A stretch of DNA of 64,000 nucleotides from Companilactobacillus sp. (lineage in GTDB: Bacteria > Bacillota > Bacilli > Lactobacillales > Lactobacillaceae): assembly GCF_022484265.1 (NCBI RefSeq), contig NZ_JAKVLR010000001.1:62001-126000 (forward strand). The letters are read 5' to 3'. The notes under the pieces were generated by a model that was not told the origin of the DNA, searched no databases, and saw nothing but the letters and a program-made list of their open reading frames with translations. The stretch's first letter is position 1. The number at the start of each line of letters is the position of its first letter. This document shows, piece after piece, positions 23,709 through 33,058 of the stretch. Both the position numbers and the translations under genes were made by a program.

Positions 23709-26158
23709 AATTAATTAAAGTTAAAATTTATGGCTTTGGTAAATGGGTCAATCAAGAATTTTCAATCGACCCAGATTATCAAATTGTGTTTGGTCATAAT
23801 GAAGCTGGGAAAACGACATTTTTGAATTTCATCAAAAGTATTTTATTTGGTTTCGCGACTGCTCGTGGAGCCAATAAATATCAGCAGTATAAGCCCAAAA
23901 ATGGCAATGCCTATGGCGGTGAGTTGACCTTTCAAGATGATCAAGGAATCGAGTGGTTAGTCAAAAGAGTTGGTGGTAAAGCTGAAGGAGAGTTGTCCCT
24001 GTTTAGAGACTCTCAATTAGTTCCGAATGCACTGTTGGATAAAATCACTGCTGGGTTTAGCAAGGATGATTTCGAATCAACGCACGTGATCGATGAACAA
24101 AATATACGCTCCATTTACGATCTAGATTCCCAAACTCTCGAGACACAAATACTTTCATTAGGAGCCGCGGGAAGTCGACGGTGGCTACAAACTGCTGAAG
24201 AGTTAAATTCAGACAGCGAAGAAGTTTATAAACCACGCGGGTCGAAACAACCTTTGGCAAAATCGATCAAACGATATCAACAATTACAGCTCGAGAAGAA
24301 TAATTTTGAAGATCAACAAACGCAATATCGAGAGATCACTCAAAAATTATCGGTCTTAAAAAATAGTCTAGAAGATTCAAATAAAGAATTATCTGATCTT
24401 CGAACCAAACAGACTAGAATACACGAGTTAGTCGATAAGCTTCCTAAATATCGGCAATACCAAGGACTAAATCGAGATTTTGTTCAGTCAGATCAGTCGA
24501 TTTCTGACACCGATTGGGACGATTTCTTGAAATTGGATCAACAGATCAAAACGTTGCAGATATCACAGAAGCAGCAGTCAGAAAATCAGATCAGTCAAGC
24601 TGAAAAGCAAACGTTAGATAACTATTACTCTAATCAAGCAGATATCGATTATTTGAACAATCGACGAATTGACCTACAAAATAATGTTTTTGACAATCGT
24701 CAATTGCAACAACGGTTGCGCAAATCTGATTTTGAGACAGATCAATTGATGGAACAACATTCGAATTTAACTGATCAAATGACGCTTTTATCTGACGAAG
24801 AATTAAAATTGATCGGCAAACAATCTAAATCAACCGTGAATCTTCCGATAGTATCAGTTGGATTGATCTCGTTGATATTAATCTTATTTTTGCCAATGAC
24901 GTTCAAGATTATTTTTGGAATTATTTTTTTATTAGCAATTGGATACGGCATCTATCAATATAAATTGGTCAACGATAACAATCAGAAAATTGCCAGAGTA
25001 ACGAATGAGATTTTGGAAAAGCATCATTTTGCTGGAAAATCCATTGAAGAGGTCCAACAATTACAACCACTGATCATGCAATTGAATCAGCAAAAACTGG
25101 AACAATTTGAATTAGATAAGAAGCTCTCTGAAAGCGACAAAGAATTGAACAAATGGAAGAATTTGTTATATCAAATTGGGATTTTAGATCAGAATTTAAG
25201 TCAACCTGATTTTATCCCAGTAATTGATCAGTATTTTCAACATTTGAATGAAGTCAAAACAAAACAGGAAATGTTAGATCAGGATCAAGTAAATCGAGCT
25301 CAGCATTTACAATCAAACGAATTGAATCTGACCGACCTTCAACATAGAATGCAGACGTTATTGGGGAATTATTCAGTTAGCTCTGCGAGTGAATTTGAGC
25401 AAAAATATGAATTGCAACGAAGTCAGCAACAACAAATTCAACAGTTTGATTCGATCAAGGAATATCTTGGAAATGATTTGGAGACTTTTGAAAAAATACC
25501 TGATGCCAACCAGTTAACAGATAAGTCACATGAAATCGATCAATCAGTGGAATCCGTTACGGCTCAACAAAATGAATTACTGACGAAAAAAGGATACTTG
25601 GAAAGTTCGTTAAAACAAGTTTTTAATGATCAAGCATATCAACGTGTGATCGATGAGTTGACTCAGGTCAAGGCAGAATTAGTCAATCAATACGATGAAT
25701 GGTTAGCTGATAAATTAGCTAGCAATTGGATCAAATCAATGTTGAACTTGGCTAGCCAAAATCGTTATCCAAAGATGATCAAGCGAGCAGTCGGATTCTT
25801 CACAACATTGACTAATGGCAATTATATTGATATTAATATGAATAATACCAATACCTTGTCGTTAATGCGCAAGGATAAGACTATCTTTGATGTCCATGAA
25901 TTATCAAAAGCAACTACGGTCCAGCTATATATTGCATTGAGACTTGCATTTGTCATTGAAATTTCGGATGTGGTTGATTTGCCAATATTGATCGATGATG
26001 CCTTTGTTGATTTTGATCAGGAGAGGTCAGATACGGTTTATAAATTGATCAGGGATGTTTCCAAAGATAATCAAGTGATTTTTGTGACAGCTAACTTAGA
26101 TCCGAAGTTGTCACAAGAACATGTGCTAAGTTTTGAGGGGGATAAAAATAATGGCTAA
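23705..26158 (+). CDS. yhaN: YhaN, SbcC/Rad50-like AAA ATPase with central membrane-like segment
   Basis: GTG 23705 overlaps the yhaO stop. The 817-residue product has a Walker A motif GHNEAGKT (residues 30-37), long Gln-rich coiled coils on both sides, and Walker B/D-loop features near the C-terminus (LPILIDDAFVDFDQERSD). Between the coiled-coil arms, residues about 380-420 form two adjacent hydrophobic helices. Rad50 and SbcC have a zinc hook at that place. The protein may therefore be membrane-tethered at the hinge, as proposed for YhaN-type proteins with such a segment. yhaM overlaps its 3' end by 8 bases. Confidence 0.92.
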   Translation: MKLIKVKIYGFGKWVNQEFSIDPDYQIVFGHNEAGKTTFLNFIKSILFGFATARGANKYQQYKPKNGNAYGGELTFQDDQGIEWLVKRVGGKAEGELSLFRDSQLVPNALLDKITAGFSKDDFESTHVIDEQNIRSIYDLDSQTLETQILSLGAAGSRRWLQTAEELNSDSEEVYKPRGSKQPLAKSIKRYQQLQLEKNNFEDQQTQYREITQKLSVLKNSLEDSNKELSDLRTKQTRIHELVDKLPKYRQYQGLNRDFVQSDQSISDTDWDDFLKLDQQIKTLQISQKQQSENQISQAEKQTLDNYYSNQADIDYLNNRRIDLQNNVFDNRQLQQRLRKSDFETDQLMEQHSNLTDQMTLLSDEELKLIGKQSKSTVNLPIVSVGLISLILILFLPMTFKIIFGIIFLLAIGYGIYQYKLVNDNNQKIARVTNEILEKHHFAGKSIEEVQQLQPLIMQLNQQKLEQFELDKKLSESDKELNKWKNLLYQIGILDQNLSQPDFIPVIDQYFQHLNEVKTKQEMLDQDQVNRAQHLQSNELNLTDLQHRMQTLLGNYSVSSASEFEQKYELQRSQQQQIQQFDSIKEYLGNDLETFEKIPDANQLTDKSHEIDQSVESVTAQQNELLTKKGYLESSLKQVFNDQAYQRVIDELTQVKAELVNQYDEWLADKLASNWIKSMLNLASQNRYPKMIKRAVGFFTTLTNGNYIDINMNNTNTLSLMRKDKTIFDVHELSKATTVQLYIALRLAFVIEISDVVDLPILIDDAFVDFDQERSDTVYKLIRDVSKDNQVIFVTANLDPKLSQEHVLSFEGDKNNG

Positions 26159-27095
26159 AAGAATTACTGACTATAAAAATGGGGAACAGATGAGTTTGGA
26201 AGCAGTTATCAAGCTTTCTGATTATCGTCTCGCTAAGAATGGCAAAAACTTCTTATCATTAGTTTTTGAAGATAAATCTGGTCAAATCCCAGGTAAGTAC
26301 TGGGATGCCAGTGAACAAAATGCCAAAGACTTTAAGGTTGGCGCAGTGGTTCAGCTTGATGGTAAAAGAGATCTCTATCAAGGTAAGCCTCAGGTGACTA
26401 TCAGTCGTTTAGGCGTAATTGATCCCGCTACCGTTGATATGTCACAATTCGTTCAAACAGCACCTGAAAAGATCTCAGACATGGAAAACGAATTTGAAGA
26501 CGTCTTTTTACAAATAACCAACGGAACATGGAGTAGGATCGTGCGATATTTATTCAAGAAATTTCATGATCAATTCTTTACTAGTCCGGCTGCAAAGACG
26601 AATCATCATGATTTTCAAGGTGGTTTAGCATTTCACACTCTGAGCATGGTTCGTTTGGCTGAAAAAATTTCTGATCAATATCCTCAAGTAAATCGAGCTT
26701 TATTGATTGCTGGTGCATGTATTCATGATCTTGGTAAGGTCATTGAATTAAAGGGGACCTTAGGGATTGAATACACCTTTGAAGGCAACATGATCGGACA
26801 TATCACGATTGTTGATGAAGAAATCGTGCTTGCTGCTAAAGAACTGAACATGACCATGGATTCAGAAGATTTGATTCTACTACGTCATATGGTACTTTCG
26901 CATCATGGATTGTTAGAATATGGTTCACCAGAACGTCCTAAGCTATTAGAAGCCGAGATCTTGCATGATATCGATGTGCTAGATGCTTCGATCAATATGA
27001 TCACAAAGGCGTTAGATAAGACAGATCCTGGTAAATTCTCAGAAAGAATTTTTGGAATGGATAACCGTTCATTTTACAAGCACTCAGAAAAATAA
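26151..27095 (+). CDS. yhaM: 3'-5' exoribonuclease YhaM
   Basis: YhaM degrades single-stranded RNA from the 3' end. ATG 26151 with a GAGGGGG site gives 314 residues (MAKRITDYKNGEQ). The N-terminal OB fold (about 1-95) binds nucleic acid. The C-terminal HD domain contains HHDFQGGLAFHT and IHDLGKVIEL, followed by His-rich LRHMVLSHHG. The gene overlaps yhaN and ends the yhaON-M operon with a strong terminator. Confidence 0.94.
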   Translation: MAKRITDYKNGEQMSLEAVIKLSDYRLAKNGKNFLSLVFEDKSGQIPGKYWDASEQNAKDFKVGAVVQLDGKRDLYQGKPQVTISRLGVIDPATVDMSQFVQTAPEKISDMENEFEDVFLQITNGTWSRIVRYLFKKFHDQFFTSPAAKTNHHDFQGGLAFHTLSMVRLAEKISDQYPQVNRALLIAGACIHDLGKVIELKGTLGIEYTFEGNMIGHITIVDEEIVLAAKELNMTMDSEDLILLRHMVLSHHGLLEYGSPERPKLLEAEILHDIDVLDASINMITKALDKTDPGKFSERIFGMDNRSFYKHSEK

Positions 27096-27138
27096 AATAA
27101 GGTATCAACTGGCTTAAGTCAGCTGATACCTTATTTTT
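27096..27138 (+). terminator. yhaM terminator
   Basis: AATAAGGTATCA (27096-27107) pairs with TGATACCTTATT (27124-27135) around an inner hairpin, followed by T residues. Confidence 0.88.
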
Positions 27139-27141
27139 GTG

Positions 27142-27169
27142 AAAAAAAATAACCCCGAAAGGGGTTATT
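27142..27169 (-). terminator. prsA terminator
   Basis: AATAACCCC-GAAA-GGGGTTATT (27148-27169) is preceded on the plus strand by A residues. These give the T tail on the minus strand. Confidence 0.9.
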
Positions 27170-27176
27170 GATTTAA

Positions 27177-28094
27177 TTATTTAGAAGAACTTGATGATGA
27201 TTTAGAACTTGTGTTTGAAACATATCCTGCAAGAACATCTTTCAAATCGTCATCCTTGATTGAAACGTCAGCCTTCTTCAAGACTTTAGAGATAACAGAT
27301 TGCATTACTGTTGAATCTTGCATCCAACCAGCATAAATCTTGCTCTTAAGTTCAGCTGTATGGTCGCTCATCTTACCCTTAGCAGGTTTCTTGTCTAGCT
27401 TGATAACACTGTAACCATATTGAGTCTTAACTGGTTCTGTTGAAATGTCGCCAGCTTTCTTAAGTTTGAAGGCAGCTGATTTCAATGATGTATCAACACT
27501 TGAGCTATCGCTATCAAATGGTGTCATCTTGCCACCCTTGTTCTTTGTAGCTGAATCTGTTGAATATTGTTTTGCTAACTTAGTGAAGTCTCCACCATCG
27601 TTAAGTTTGTCAATAACTTCTTGAGCAGTTGCTTTCTTAGCAACTAAGATTTGAGAAACTGTGATCTTAGGTGAGTAAGTCTTCCATTGTTTCTTAAGGT
27701 CGGCATTTGTAACTTTCTTGTTGTCTTCAAGAGCTACTTTAGTAAGTAGGTTAGTACGAATGTTCTTCTTGAATTGAGCAGTTGTCATACCATTTTGTTG
27801 AAGAATTGAACTAAATGAAGAACCGTATTGGCTCTTGTATTTGTTGTATTCTTTATCAACTTGCTTGCTTGAAACTTTCTTACCATATTGGTTTTCAAGA
27901 GCTTTAGAGATGATCATTGTTTGTAGTTGTTGCTTACCAGCAGAGGAATTCTTCATTTCCTTGTAGTAATCATTTTGAGTGATTCGACCACCCTTTAATG
28001 TAGCAACGGTTTTATTACCGGAACAACCAGCAACAACTGTTACTAATAATAGACCCGCAATTGCTAAGATCCATCTAGTCAATCGTTTGTTCAT
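27177..28094 (-). CDS. prsA: Foldase lipoprotein PrsA
   Basis: PrsA is a membrane-anchored peptidyl-prolyl isomerase that helps exported proteins fold outside the cell. The start MNKRLTRWILAIAG at 28094 lies 11 bases after AAGGA; an in-frame ATG four codons earlier overlaps that site. The 305-residue product has lipobox VVAGC, helical N-terminal chaperone parts, and a parvulin domain at about 140-235 (VSQILVAKK, YSTDSATKNKGGKM, VKTQYGYSVIKLD). The Ser/Lys tail SSKSSSSSSK is typical of the genus. It is a single gene. Confidence 0.93.
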   Translation of the reverse strand: MNKRLTRWILAIAGLLLVTVVAGCSGNKTVATLKGGRITQNDYYKEMKNSSAGKQQLQTMIISKALENQYGKKVSSKQVDKEYNKYKSQYGSSFSSILQQNGMTTAQFKKNIRTNLLTKVALEDNKKVTNADLKKQWKTYSPKITVSQILVAKKATAQEVIDKLNDGGDFTKLAKQYSTDSATKNKGGKMTPFDSDSSSVDTSLKSAAFKLKKAGDISTEPVKTQYGYSVIKLDKKPAKGKMSDHTAELKSKIYAGWMQDSTVMQSVISKVLKKADVSIKDDDLKDVLAGYVSNTSSKSSSSSSK

Positions 28095-28197
28095 CGTTTT
28101 ACACATCCTTATTTAATATGTCTACAATTGAAGAGAATACCATAAAACAGGGCGCTTTTATTAGTTATTAAGAAAAAAAGCACAAAAAATTCATAAT

Positions 28198-28497
28198 TTA
28201 CTTGTTCAGATTCTGAAGTTTTTCTAGGTTTCCCTTCAATTCTGTGACTGAATCACGTAACTCTGAAACGTTTGGCTGAATATCTTCGGCATAATTTTTA
28301 ACATCGTTAGTAATGTCTGAAACTGTACTTGCAGCGTCTTTTGATTGATCTTTGAGTTGGACTAAATCATCCTTTAAATCTTTTATATTCTTGATTATGT
28401 TGTTATGATAATGTTTAGGTGTTGCATAGGTTGACTGGTAATACTCAGCTCCAACTCCAGATATGCCTCCCAAAACTAATCCTAGAATAAAACTCAT
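28198..28497 (-). CDS. YtxH/YhaH-like small membrane protein
   Basis: ATG 28497 follows GGAGG by 6 bases, overlapping the end of hit. The 99-residue product starts with a glycine-rich hydrophobic helix (MSFILGLVLGGISGVGAEYY) and continues as a charged coiled coil. This is the plan of YtxH-family proteins such as B. subtilis YhaH, which also neighbours hit and ecsAB. Role unknown, perhaps envelope stress. Confidence 0.8.
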   Translation of the reverse strand: MSFILGLVLGGISGVGAEYYQSTYATPKHYHNNIIKNIKDLKDDLVQLKDQSKDAASTVSDITNDVKNYAEDIQPNVSELRDSVTELKGNLEKLQNLNK

Positions 28498-28498
28498 A

Positions 28499-28927
28499 TT
28501 AAGCCTCCAAGTTTTTCTTGATATTGTCAGCACGTTCTTGGAGTTGCTCGTTAGTTGCTTTACCAGTGTTGTCTCCCCAAGTCATTGAGAAGTCATCATT
28601 CTTCGAGTAACGAGGTACCAAATGGACGTGTGAGTGCATGACGCTTTGATATGCGATCTCACCATTGTTTTGGCAAATGTTCATACCGATTATATCCTTG
28701 TTCGAAGCTTTGATAGCACGAGCAAGCATAGGAATCTTTCTGAAGACTTTTTCAGCTAATTCCTCATCATATTCAAAAATATTTTGAACATGTTTCTTTG
28801 GAACTACTAATGTATGTCCGGGTGTAACTTGCGAGATATCGAAAAAGGCCTTGATATCATCATCTTCATAAATGGTGATGTTGGGAATCTCATTTCGAAT
28901 TATTTTACAAAAAATACAGTCGTCCAT
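28499..28927 (-). CDS. hit: HIT-family nucleotide hydrolase
   Basis: The start is ATG 28927 (MDDCIFCKI) with a GGAG site, giving 142 residues. Zinc-type CIFC at residues 4-7 and the histidine triad MHSHVHLVPR identify the HIT/HinT family, which hydrolyses nucleoside phosphoramidates and similar compounds. It is divergent from ecsAB and cotranscribed with the YtxH-like gene, as in B. subtilis. Confidence 0.94.
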   Translation of the reverse strand: MDDCIFCKIIRNEIPNITIYEDDDIKAFFDISQVTPGHTLVVPKKHVQNIFEYDEELAEKVFRKIPMLARAIKASNKDIIGMNICQNNGEIAYQSVMHSHVHLVPRYSKNDDFSMTWGDNTGKATNEQLQERADNIKKNLEA

Positions 28928-29016
28928 GTAAATTTCTCCTTCCAAAAACAGCATTAAAATTACCTTAATGCTATCATAAATAAGTTATTATTAAAAACAG
29001 TATAGGTGGTTTATCC

Positions 29017-29748
29017 ATGACTTTAGAAATTAAAGATTTAACAGGTGGCTATGGTCAAGTAGCTGTCCTTAAAAAAGAATCGTTTACAGTCCAAGATGGT
29101 CAAGTTGTTGGTTTAATTGGATTAAACGGTGCCGGAAAATCAACGACGATCAAACATATCATTGGTCTTTTAACGCCCCGAGGCGGACAAATCTTGATTG
29201 ATGGGATGAGTCTGAATCAAGACGTCGAAAATTACCGTAAAAAGATTGCTTACGTTCCAGAAATGCCGATCCTTTATCCAGAATTGACTTTGAAAGAACA
29301 TATTGAATTAACAATTATGGCGTATGGACTTGATCACGACAAGACTTGGGAAAGTGCTAATCGCTTGTTGAAGACTTTCCGTTTAGACAATAAGTTAGAT
29401 TGGTTCCCACAAAACTTCTCAAAGGGTATGAAACAAAAAGTTATGATCGTTTGTGCGTTCATGACTGATGCAAGACTTTTTATCATTGATGAGCCATTTA
29501 CTGGTTTGGATCCATTGGCAGTCAATGATTTGTTGAATATTGTCGAAGAAAAGAAACAGCAGGGATGTTCAGTATTGATGTCAACGCATATTTTAGCGAC
29601 TGTTCAAGACCATGCTGATAAATTCATTCTGCTTAATCACGGACAGGTACGTGCTGATGGCACATTAGATGAATTAAAGGCTAAGTTTGATATGCAAGAT
29701 GCAAATCTTGATGATATCTACATTAAAATGTCTCACGAGGATTTATAG
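29017..29748 (+). CDS. ecsA: ABC transporter ATP-binding protein EcsA
   Basis: The 243-residue ATPase has Walker A GLNGAGKST, signature NFSKGMKQK and Walker B LFIIDEPF with a following H-loop STHIL. It pairs with EcsB, encoded directly behind (TAG then ATG). In B. subtilis Ecs affects regulated intramembrane proteolysis, secretion and competence. The transported substrate is unsettled. The position next to hit and prsA matches the Bacillus order. Confidence 0.94.
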   Translation: MTLEIKDLTGGYGQVAVLKKESFTVQDGQVVGLIGLNGAGKSTTIKHIIGLLTPRGGQILIDGMSLNQDVENYRKKIAYVPEMPILYPELTLKEHIELTIMAYGLDHDKTWESANRLLKTFRLDNKLDWFPQNFSKGMKQKVMIVCAFMTDARLFIIDEPFTGLDPLAVNDLLNIVEEKKQQGCSVLMSTHILATVQDHADKFILLNHGQVRADGTLDELKAKFDMQDANLDDIYIKMSHEDL

Positions 29749-30978
29749 ATGATAGAACTGTGGAAAGAAAGATTAAGAAGACATCAACTTGATCAATTTA
29801 AATATTTACGTTTAATTTTTAACGATACCTTTGTCTTAGCATTCATTGTCTTGTTAGGTGCTTTAGGATTTTGGTATTCAAACATCTTAAAAACAATACA
29901 CGGTGAATTATGGTTCGGGAAAATTGTTGTCGTGTTGTTATTGTTTATCGGTGCCCAAGCTGGACATTTGGCAACATTAATGGAAGATCCTGATAGTACT
30001 TTCCTATTAGTTAGGGAGAAGGAATTTTATCAGTACTTCAAATCAGCTGAAAATTACAGTCGTGCTGTTCCGATTGTGCTGATTGCAATTGTGACATTTT
30101 TACTATCGCCATTTGCATTTCAAGCTGCCTCAATTTCGGTCCTAAATATTGTGTTACTAGGGGTCTCCGCTGCAGCATTTAAAATGTTAATGTTGGATGT
30201 TGAATTGCTGGGATTGTATAACCATCATTCTATATTTGGAATCAACTTACGCTTATTTGTTAACGTAATTTATTTGATTCTCCTTTTTGTATCGATCTAC
30301 ACATTCCCAGCCATCGCTGCGATTGTTTCCATCATCGCTTGGCTAGTCGTTACTACACAAACTAAGAAACTGGCAGAATCAGGTCAGTTACAATGGCAAA
30401 AAGCAATTTCAGATGAGAATCAAAGAATGTTCAGAGTCAAAAGATTTTATAACTTATTTACTGACGTACCAGGTGTTACCAGCAAGATCAAACGTCGTAA
30501 ATGGCTTGATTTCTTATTTAATGGTATCAAGCTTGATCATAAGAACACTTACTTATATTTGTTTGCTCGTGGAGTGGTCAGAAACAATGAATACATGGGA
30601 TTATTTGTTCGCTTAACTATCGTTCAAGTAGTTTTGTTGGCATTGATCGATAACTTCTATATCTCATTGATCTGCGAAATGCTGTTCATTTATTTGGTCG
30701 GTTTCCAATTGAAACCTTACTTTAAAGAAGTTATGCAAAACTTAATGCAGAGACTTTATCCAGTCAGCTCACAAAGCAAGATCCATGACTTTACTAAAAT
30801 CAGTAATATCATGTTGCTGATCCAATGGTTCGTTAGCATTTTTGCAATTGTCTATAAATTTGGTTTCAGTACCAACAGCGTGATAATCCTAGCAGCAGGT
30901 TTAGTAGTTATTATTTTCTTGAATTATTTCTACATGCCTCATCAATTAAAAAAATATTTAAGTAACGGAGAGTATTAA
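29749..30978 (+). CDS. ecsB: ABC transporter membrane protein EcsB
   Basis: The 409-residue permease starts immediately after the ecsA stop. It has about eight to ten membrane helices with a long cytoplasmic segment around residues 215-265 (KRFYNLFTDVPGVTSKIKRRKW). The sequence fits the EcsB family (WKERLRRHQ, NDTFVLAF). The trmB start overlaps its stop by one base, so the three genes form one operon. Confidence 0.92.
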   Translation: MIELWKERLRRHQLDQFKYLRLIFNDTFVLAFIVLLGALGFWYSNILKTIHGELWFGKIVVVLLLFIGAQAGHLATLMEDPDSTFLLVREKEFYQYFKSAENYSRAVPIVLIAIVTFLLSPFAFQAASISVLNIVLLGVSAAAFKMLMLDVELLGLYNHHSIFGINLRLFVNVIYLILLFVSIYTFPAIAAIVSIIAWLVVTTQTKKLAESGQLQWQKAISDENQRMFRVKRFYNLFTDVPGVTSKIKRRKWLDFLFNGIKLDHKNTYLYLFARGVVRNNEYMGLFVRLTIVQVVLLALIDNFYISLICEMLFIYLVGFQLKPYFKEVMQNLMQRLYPVSSQSKIHDFTKISNIMLLIQWFVSIFAIVYKFGFSTNSVIILAAGLVVIIFLNYFYMPHQLKKYLSNGEY

Positions 30979-31625
30979 TGCGATTAAGAAATAAGCCTTG
31001 GGCTAAAGACATGATCAATGAAAACTTAGACTTGATCTCAATTCAACCAGAAGGCATGCAAGGTAAGTGGCAATCAAAATTTGAAAAAGAACAGCCACTA
31101 TTTTTAGAAGTTGGTTCTGGCAAAGGTAGATTCATTACAGAATTAGCCAAACAGAATCCTCAAAATAACTACATCGCCATGGAAGTTCAAGAGGGAGCGA
31201 TTGCTTTACTTCTTAAAAAACAAGTTGAAAATCGTTTGCCCAATTTACAATTGCTTTTAGACAATGGTTCAAAATTGACTGAGTTATTTGGTGAAAGCGA
31301 AGTTGATGGAATCTATTTGAACTTTTCAGATCCATGGCCAAAAACTAGACACGAAAAAAGAAGGCTTACATATAAAGCCTTCTTACAACAATATAAGACC
31401 GTTTTAAAAGATGACGGTTACGTTAGATTCAAGACGGACAATCAGGGATTATTCGAATATTCATTGATCAGTATGAATAATTTTGGAATGAAGTTTGATG
31501 AACTATCATTAGATCTCCACAATGATGAAGCTTTGAATCAAAACAACATTCAAACTGAATATGAAGAAAAGTTCTCAAAAAAAGGCTTCAGGATCAATTA
31601 CCTGAAAGCCCATTTTGAAAAATAG
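30978..31625 (+). CDS. trmB: tRNA (guanine-N7-)-methyltransferase
   Basis: TrmB methylates G46 in the tRNA variable loop. The 215-residue product has the SAM motif LEVGSGKGRF, NYIAMEVQ and the catalytic region FSDPWPKTRHEKRRL. The ATG overlaps the ecsB stop (TAATG), so translation is likely coupled. The N-terminal MRLRNKPWAKDMI is typical of Firmicute TrmB. Confidence 0.95.
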   Translation: MRLRNKPWAKDMINENLDLISIQPEGMQGKWQSKFEKEQPLFLEVGSGKGRFITELAKQNPQNNYIAMEVQEGAIALLLKKQVENRLPNLQLLLDNGSKLTELFGESEVDGIYLNFSDPWPKTRHEKRRLTYKAFLQQYKTVLKDDGYVRFKTDNQGLFEYSLISMNNFGMKFDELSLDLHNDEALNQNNIQTEYEEKFSKKGFRINYLKAHFEK

Positions 31626-31626
31626 A

Positions 31627-31941
31627 TTATTGTACTTTTTTAATGTTAAGTAGTTCGCCTGAAACAGCATCAGCAATGAAGTGATATTGTGAAACATCGA
31701 AATCATCCATAGTTGTTACGCCACCGACAATTCCCCATGATGATTGTCCATTAACATCTACGCGTTGATAGAATGGTTCAACCCATGATCCGATGACTTT
31801 ACTATCTTCTCCGAGAACTGATTTTACTTTGTCGATGATTTTTTCGCTATCTAAATGATGTTTAACTAGAACGGTTGCAGCTGCACCAGCAACTAAAACG
31901 GTTCCAGCAAAAATAACTGAACCAATACCTTTTTTACTCAT
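31627..31941 (-). CDS. Small membrane-anchored protein with PepSY-like C-terminus
   Basis: ATG 31941 with AAGGAG gives 104 residues. One N-terminal helix (residues about 8-25) is followed by an extracytoplasmic part. Its end (YHFIADAVSGELLNIKKV) resembles the strand-helix-strand of PepSY-type domains. That family match is tentative. It is convergent with trmB and ends one base beyond it. Confidence 0.65.
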   Translation of the reverse strand: MSKKGIGSVIFAGTVLVAGAAATVLVKHHLDSEKIIDKVKSVLGEDSKVIGSWVEPFYQRVDVNGQSSWGIVGGVTTMDDFDVSQYHFIADAVSGELLNIKKVQ

Positions 31942-32071
31942 ATCTAAATCACTCCTTGATGTTTTATAGTTTCATATTAACACTATTATGTATTATCAGG
32001 CTATATAAGAGCTGTTTAATTGACCGTTTTGGTTGAAAAAAGTATATTCAAATTACGAGGTGAAGAAAATT

Positions 32072-32398
32072 ATGAAAAAATTTGAAGATTTTGGTACTAC
32101 TGACTTGAAAGCGGTAACTAAAGAGGGCAAGTATATATTATTTTTCTATGCTGACTGGTGCCCAGACTGCAAATTTATCGAACCAAAACTACCAGAGCTT
32201 GAACAAGAATATTCCGATTTCCAATGGATAAGTTTTAATCGCGATAATAATATGGAAATTGCACGTGATTTGGATATCATGGGTATTCCTAGCTTTGTTA
32301 TTATTGAAAATGGCGAAGAAATTGGTAGACTAGTTAATAAAGACCGTAAAACAAAAGATGAGGTTGAGTCATTTGTAAATTCGGTCATTAATAAATAA
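32072..32398 (+). CDS. Thioredoxin-family protein
   Basis: ATG 32072 is preceded by GAGGTG (9-base spacer); an upstream TTG at 32033 has no site. The 108-residue product has the thioredoxin fold with active site WCPDC (residues 29-33), an uncommon variant of WCGPC, and the cis-Pro segment GIPSFVI. It sits before ytpR, as does the B. subtilis thioredoxin-like ytpP. Likely a cytoplasmic thiol-disulfide protein; partner unknown. Confidence 0.9.
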   Translation: MKKFEDFGTTDLKAVTKEGKYILFFYADWCPDCKFIEPKLPELEQEYSDFQWISFNRDNNMEIARDLDIMGIPSFVIIENGEEIGRLVNKDRKTKDEVESFVNSVINK

Positions 32399-32417
32399 TG
32401 TGAGTGAGGGCACTAAC

Positions 32418-33050
32418 TTGTTATTAAGTTTTTATAATCCGGACGTTTTAGGTGACGTCTTAATAGTAGAGTTGGCAGATGATACCAACGTTAAACAAGC
32501 TTCCACTAAGAATGATGATGTTGTTAGGATCTACAACAGCGAAACTAATGAAACCATTGGTTTTAACTTTTTTGGAGTAGCAGAAGAGCTTAACTTGACT
32601 GAAAATGGTCAGTTGCATCTGGATGCTGGACAAGTAGATATTCTTAACTCTCACATTCTTGAAGCAGGTTTCAAGGATACATTAGCAGAGGATAATGCTC
32701 CTAAGTTTGTCATCGGTCACGTTGATGAGATGGTTGCCCATCCAGATTCAGACCATTTACACATTACACAGACAGATGTTGGACTTGATAAGCCCGTTCA
32801 AATCGTTTGTGGCGCACCTAATATCGATCAAGGACAATTAGTTGTTGTTGCTTTACCTGGTGCAGTTATGCCTACTGGTATGGAAATCTGGCCCGGTGAA
32901 TTACGAGGGGTAGATAGTTACGGAATGATTTGTTCTGCAAAGGAACTAGGAATACCAAACGCGCCTAAGAAGCGTGGAATCCTAGTTTTAGATGAGGGAA
33001 AAGCCGGCGATGCTTTTGATTTCGTTGCCGCAGAAAAAATGTTCGAGTAG
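32418..33050 (+). CDS. ytpR: YtpR-family tRNA-binding-domain protein
   Basis: TTG 32418 lies 7 bases after GAGGG and gives MLLSFYNPDVLGDVLIV, which aligns with the usual YtpR start. A GTG at 32400 has no ribosome site. The 210-residue product has an N-terminal DUF4479-like part. A C-terminal EMAPII/Trbp111-type OB fold follows (VAHPDSDHLHITQTDVG, QIVCGAPNI, SYGMICSAKELG), the same fold as the start of PheT in this window. It probably binds tRNA. It lies between the thioredoxin gene and murC. Confidence 0.88.
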   Translation: MLLSFYNPDVLGDVLIVELADDTNVKQASTKNDDVVRIYNSETNETIGFNFFGVAEELNLTENGQLHLDAGQVDILNSHILEAGFKDTLAEDNAPKFVIGHVDEMVAHPDSDHLHITQTDVGLDKPVQIVCGAPNIDQGQLVVVALPGAVMPTGMEIWPGELRGVDSYGMICSAKELGIPNAPKKRGILVLDEGKAGDAFDFVAAEKMFE

Positions 33051-33058
33051 GAGTAATT

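Noticed and set aside
32033..32071. TTG 32033 as start of the thioredoxin gene
   Set aside because: No ribosome site precedes it, while ATG 32072 has GAGGTG at good spacing and gives the normal family length.
32400..32417. GTG 32400 as start of ytpR
   Set aside because: No ribosome site; the GAGGG at 32406-32410 would lie inside the gene and instead serves TTG 32418.
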